Part shown: positions 5,054 to 5,620 of the stretch, piece by piece | How positions within the stretch are numbered: position 1 is the first letter of the stretch | How the letters are laid out: every line of letters begins with the position of its first letter | Assembly (NCBI GenBank): GCA_030150795.1 | Contig: JASLFF010000381.1 | Coordinates: forward strand, 1 to 5,620 | Length of the DNA: 5,620 nt | DNA from: Terriglobales bacterium | GTDB taxonomy: Bacteria > Acidobacteriota > Terriglobia > Terriglobales > Gp1-AA117 | Direction: 5' to 3' | Made by a program: the position numbers and the translations under genes | Notes under the pieces: generated by a model | What the model saw: the letters and a program-made list of their open reading frames with translations, nothing else | What the model was told of the DNA's origin: nothing | The model's database searches: none

Positions 5054-5288
5054 AGGCTTTTCTCCAAACTTCTGCGGGCCGGCAATGAGCGGCTGCCCCC
5101 GTTTCCCGCCTGGTTAGACTGAAAGTTAACCTGCCATAGCTTAGGTCATCTGTGCTGTCACTTTTATGGCCGATCATATCCAAGTATCGCTTCCCGGCGG
5201 AAGCAAAAAAGAAGTTCCCAGCGGCATTACGCCTCCCGATATCGCTCTATCGGCACCCATCCGCCAGCGGTTCTGGTAGCTTTGAGTC
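5054..5288. other. Intergenic region between the serine hydrolase and membrane-protein genes
   Basis: This gap of 235 bp holds no credible gene. It contains a perfect 6-bp hairpin, CCGATA (5236-5241) with TATCGG (5248-5253) and a 6-nt loop. It lies 35 nt past the serine hydrolase stop and has no adjacent T tract; a six-T run on the minus strand comes about 25 nt further on. A weak promoter for the membrane-protein gene is possible: GTGACA (minus strand, 5161-5156), a 17-nt spacer, then TATGGC (5138-5133), a poor -10 match. GGTTA/TAACC (5112-5116 and 5127-5131) is another short inverted repeat. Confidence 0.35.
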
Positions 5289-5620
5289 TTACTTCTTTAC
5301 GCCCTTCACATCCCGCCCGTTCTGGTGCAGCACCAGATTTGTCACCTCGCCTTTTTCGTTCTTCACGAATTCTATTTGCGCGTCCACCAGCTTCAGGAAG
5401 AACATGGTTTCTGATTCGGCATACATGGGCACTTTTTCCTGGTTCGTGCCCTGTGAAACCAGCTGGCCATCTTCCAGCATGATCGTAAGACTGAACCTCG
5501 GCGTGAGCTCATACGTCCCAACATACTGCTTTAAAATTTCCGGCGAAACCTTGGTCTCTTTTCTCTCGGTTGGCAGCACTACCTTTTCGCCGTGCGCCAC
5601 TTTCACCAGATTTCTCGCAA
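5289..5620 (-). CDS. Serine hydrolase (beta-lactamase-like) C-terminal domain, DUF3471-like, 5'-partial
   Basis: Only the last 109 or so residues are present. The frame is open to the right edge (Ala-Arg-Asn-Leu before the GTG at 5606), so that GTG is not the true start. The fragment contains LKQYVGTYEL, LEDGQLVSQ, FFLKLVDAQIEFV and LVLHQNGRD. This fits the small beta-barrel domain (DUF3471 type) that follows the penicillin-binding-protein/beta-lactamase-like catalytic domain in many serine hydrolases. The Ser-x-x-Lys and Tyr-x-Asn catalytic motifs would lie outside the window, so activity cannot be judged. Members are usually exported enzymes of about 400-600 residues. The gene ends with TAA and is separated by 235 bp from the next gene on the same strand, so cotranscription with the membrane protein is uncertain. 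Confidence 0.65.
   Translation of the reverse strand, partial: ARNLVKVAHGEKVVLPTERKETKVSPEILKQYVGTYELTPRFSLTIMLEDGQLVSQGTNQEKVPMYAESETMFFLKLVDAQIEFVKNEKGEVTNLVLHQNGRDVKGVKK

Noticed and set aside
4715..5122. Plus-strand 135-codon frame opposite the membrane-protein gene
   Set aside because: Its highly charged, low-complexity product has no ribosome site. The minus strand has clear membrane helices in two frames here.
4896..5183. Minus-strand 95-codon frame overlapping the start of the membrane protein
   Set aside because: It overlaps the better-supported gene, whose start has a GGAG. The Arg/His-rich product looks like an out-of-frame reading.

Overview
The window reads as a stretch of ordinary bacterial chromosome, moderately GC-rich and gene-dense. 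I find no tRNA, rRNA, CRISPR array, transposase or phage gene. The likely source is a soil Acidobacteriota (Terriglobia-like) bacterium or a close relative. This placement is an inference from three things: a small Cys/His-rich exported protein ending in a Ser-Pro-Leu-Arg-Ile tail, a serine-hydrolase C-terminal domain of a type common in that phylum, and intergenic palindromes built on a GAGCGnAGCGAG core. It has not been verified.

Layout. At the left edge, on the plus strand, is the 3' part of a DUF971 (gamma-butyrobetaine hydroxylase N-terminal-like) zinc-site protein. It converges on a long run of minus-strand genes. From right to left, which is the direction of transcription, these are: (1) the C-terminal end of a probable serine hydrolase cut by the right edge (5289-5620); (2) a small multi-pass membrane protein whose last third lies in another frame (4582-5053); (3) a small Cys/His-rich secreted or membrane-anchored protein of unknown function (4143-4532); (4) a stand-alone receiver-domain response regulator (3630-4070); (5) a complete SDR oxidoreductase (2828-3568) with a GTG start and no Shine-Dalgarno; (6) an FMN-dependent alpha-hydroxy-acid dehydrogenase/oxidase (1478-2638); (7) a D-2-hydroxyacid dehydrogenase (480-1472) starting 5 bp after gene 6 stops.

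How they work together. Genes 6 and 7 look like a translationally coupled pair acting on 2-hydroxy acids of opposite handedness. The FMN enzymes typically oxidise L-2-hydroxy acids to 2-oxo acids, and the NAD(P) enzymes typically interconvert 2-oxo acids and D-2-hydroxy acids. The upstream SDR may belong to the same metabolism, but a 189-bp gap carrying palindromic repeats separates it from gene 6. The response regulator has no HTH output domain and no kinase in view. Genes 2 and 3 are unassigned envelope proteins.

Most notable points: the frameshift near 4759-4800 in the membrane-protein gene, the D/L hydroxy-acid enzyme pair, the Cys/His-rich small protein, an inverted pair of REP-like elements at 2670-2781, a 105-bp sequence with 11-bp perfect inverted ends in the convergent intergenic region at 344-448, and a possible leaderless SDR transcript. 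I did not find convincing evidence of a novel multi-gene system.
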